Source of the DNA: Legionellales bacterium UBA5158
GTDB lineage: Bacteria; Pseudomonadota; Gammaproteobacteria; DSM-16500
NCBI GenBank assembly: GCA_002413665.1
Contig: DHXK01000196.1
Location: 9,177-16,021 of the forward strand
DNA: 6,845 nucleotides
Reading direction: 5' to 3'
The notes under the pieces are model-generated. The model was not told the DNA's origin. It did no database searches and saw only the letters and a program-made list of their open reading frames with translations. Positions 6,008 through 6,845 of this stretch are shown here, one piece after another. Each line of letters opens with the position of its first letter. Within the stretch, counting starts at the first letter, position 1. The position numbers and the translations under genes are program-made.

Positions 6008-6845
6008 ATGCGAAATAAAAAAATCCATCTTGGGAAAATGCTTTTAGATAATAATATTATCACACAGCATCAACTAGATGCAGCGATTGAGCAGCAAAGA
6101 TTAACTGGCCAACGTTTGGGCCAAGCGTTAGTTGATTTGCATATCGTAAAAGAAGAACAATTATTAAAATTATTATCTGAGCAATTAGAAGTTCCTTATA
6201 TCAATTTAAAAGAATATGTTTTAATTCCTGATGTTGTAAATTCCCTACCTGAATTTTATGCCCGTCACTTTAGAGCGTTAGTTTTAAAAAAAGATGAAGA
6301 TGGTTTTTTAGTCGGCATGGTAGATCCGCAAGATGTTTTAGGTATTGATGAAATTGCTCAGTTGTTAAAACTTCCAGTTCGCCTAGCGCTGGTTAAAGAA
6401 GATGATTTATTACAATCTATTGATTTAATTTATCGTCGCACAGCTGAAATTAGTACTTTTGCTGAGGAATTATCCTTAGAGATGGGCAAGCGTGAGCTAA
6501 ACATCGCTCAGTTAGGAAAAGATGCTTCTGTTGCAGATGCACCGGTTATTAAATTATTGAAATCCATATTCGAAGATGCGGTACAAATGAATGCATCTGA
6601 TATTCATATAGAGCCAGATGAATTTGTATTACGAATAAGGCAGCGTATAGATGGAATTTTGTATGAACAAATTATTAAAGAAAAAGAAATTATTCAGGCG
6701 TTAACCCTGCGACTTAAATTAATTGCAGGTATTAATATTACAGAAAAAAGAATTCCACAAGATGGACGTTTTAGTATCAAAGTAAAAGATAAAAGTTTTG
6801 ATGTGCGGCTTTCTACTTTACCTGTTCAATTTGGTGAATCTGTTG
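6008..6845 (+). CDS. mshE: MSHA pilus extension ATPase MshE (3' end missing)
   Basis: The first 279 residues of a GspE/PilB-type secretion ATPase are present; full-length members have about 570. The protein drives pilus extension from the cytoplasmic face of the inner membrane. Residues about 7-59 contain two copies of the MshEN motif, which in Vibrio cholerae MshE binds c-di-GMP. The second copy (RLGQALVDLHIVKEEQLLKL, then LSEQ) fits well, while the first (from H7-L8-G9) has His in place of the leading Arg and Asn in place of the central Gly. The T2SSE core starts near residue 177 with APVIKLLKSIFEDAV, followed by SDIHIE (197-202), RQRIDGILYE, and ITEKRIPQDGRF. Walker A lies beyond the window. 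The gene follows mshN by 17 bases. No stop occurs in the visible part. Confidence 0.93.
   Translation, partial: MRNKKIHLGKMLLDNNIITQHQLDAAIEQQRLTGQRLGQALVDLHIVKEEQLLKLLSEQLEVPYINLKEYVLIPDVVNSLPEFYARHFRALVLKKDEDGFLVGMVDPQDVLGIDEIAQLLKLPVRLALVKEDDLLQSIDLIYRRTAEISTFAEELSLEMGKRELNIAQLGKDASVADAPVIKLLKSIFEDAVQMNASDIHIEPDEFVLRIRQRIDGILYEQIIKEKEIIQALTLRLKLIAGINITEKRIPQDGRFSIKVKDKSFDVRLSTLPVQFGESV

Overview
The window is a stretch of a type IV pilus assembly operon of the MSHA (mannose-sensitive haemagglutinin) kind. All genes are on the + strand and tightly packed, in the order mshI (3' part), a pilN-like gene, mshJ, mshK, mshL, mshM, mshN, mshE (5' part). This matches the canonical I-J-K-L-M-N-E order known from Vibrio and Shewanella. 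The sequence is clearly A+T rich and the protein families are gammaproteobacterial. I infer a low-GC gammaproteobacterium but cannot name a genus; no rRNA or other marker gene is present.

Layout. Positions 1-1677 carry the inner-membrane platform: a PilM-like cytoplasmic protein (MshI), a PilN-like bitopic protein and a PilO-like bitopic protein (MshJ), with overlapping ends. After a 49-base gap, the only one longer than about 20 bases, come the small exported PilP-like MshK (1727-2050) and the lipoprotein secretin MshL (2067-3821). MshM, an ExeA-like AAA ATPase with one C-terminal membrane segment (3838-4743), and MshN, a bitopic TPR protein (4743-5990), overlap by one base and probably form a GspA/GspB-like pair helping the secretin. 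The window ends inside mshE (6008 onward), the extension ATPase, which has an N-terminal MshEN (c-di-GMP-binding type) domain.

How they work together (family knowledge plus inference). MshE powers pilin polymerisation on the MshI/PilN/MshJ platform. MshK links that platform to the MshL channel in the outer membrane. MshM and MshN help the secretin pass or anchor to peptidoglycan. The gene spacing suggests one polycistronic transcript. The pilins, the platform protein MshG and the retraction machinery lie outside the window. No RNA gene, mobile element, CRISPR array or convincing promoter or terminator was seen.

The points most worth a second look are an AMIN-like segment in the periplasmic part of MshN, a non-canonical first c-di-GMP motif in MshE, and a nine-T tract in mshK where loss or gain of one T would truncate the protein. 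I see no sign of an entirely new system; this is a recognisable pilus operon with a few unusual details.
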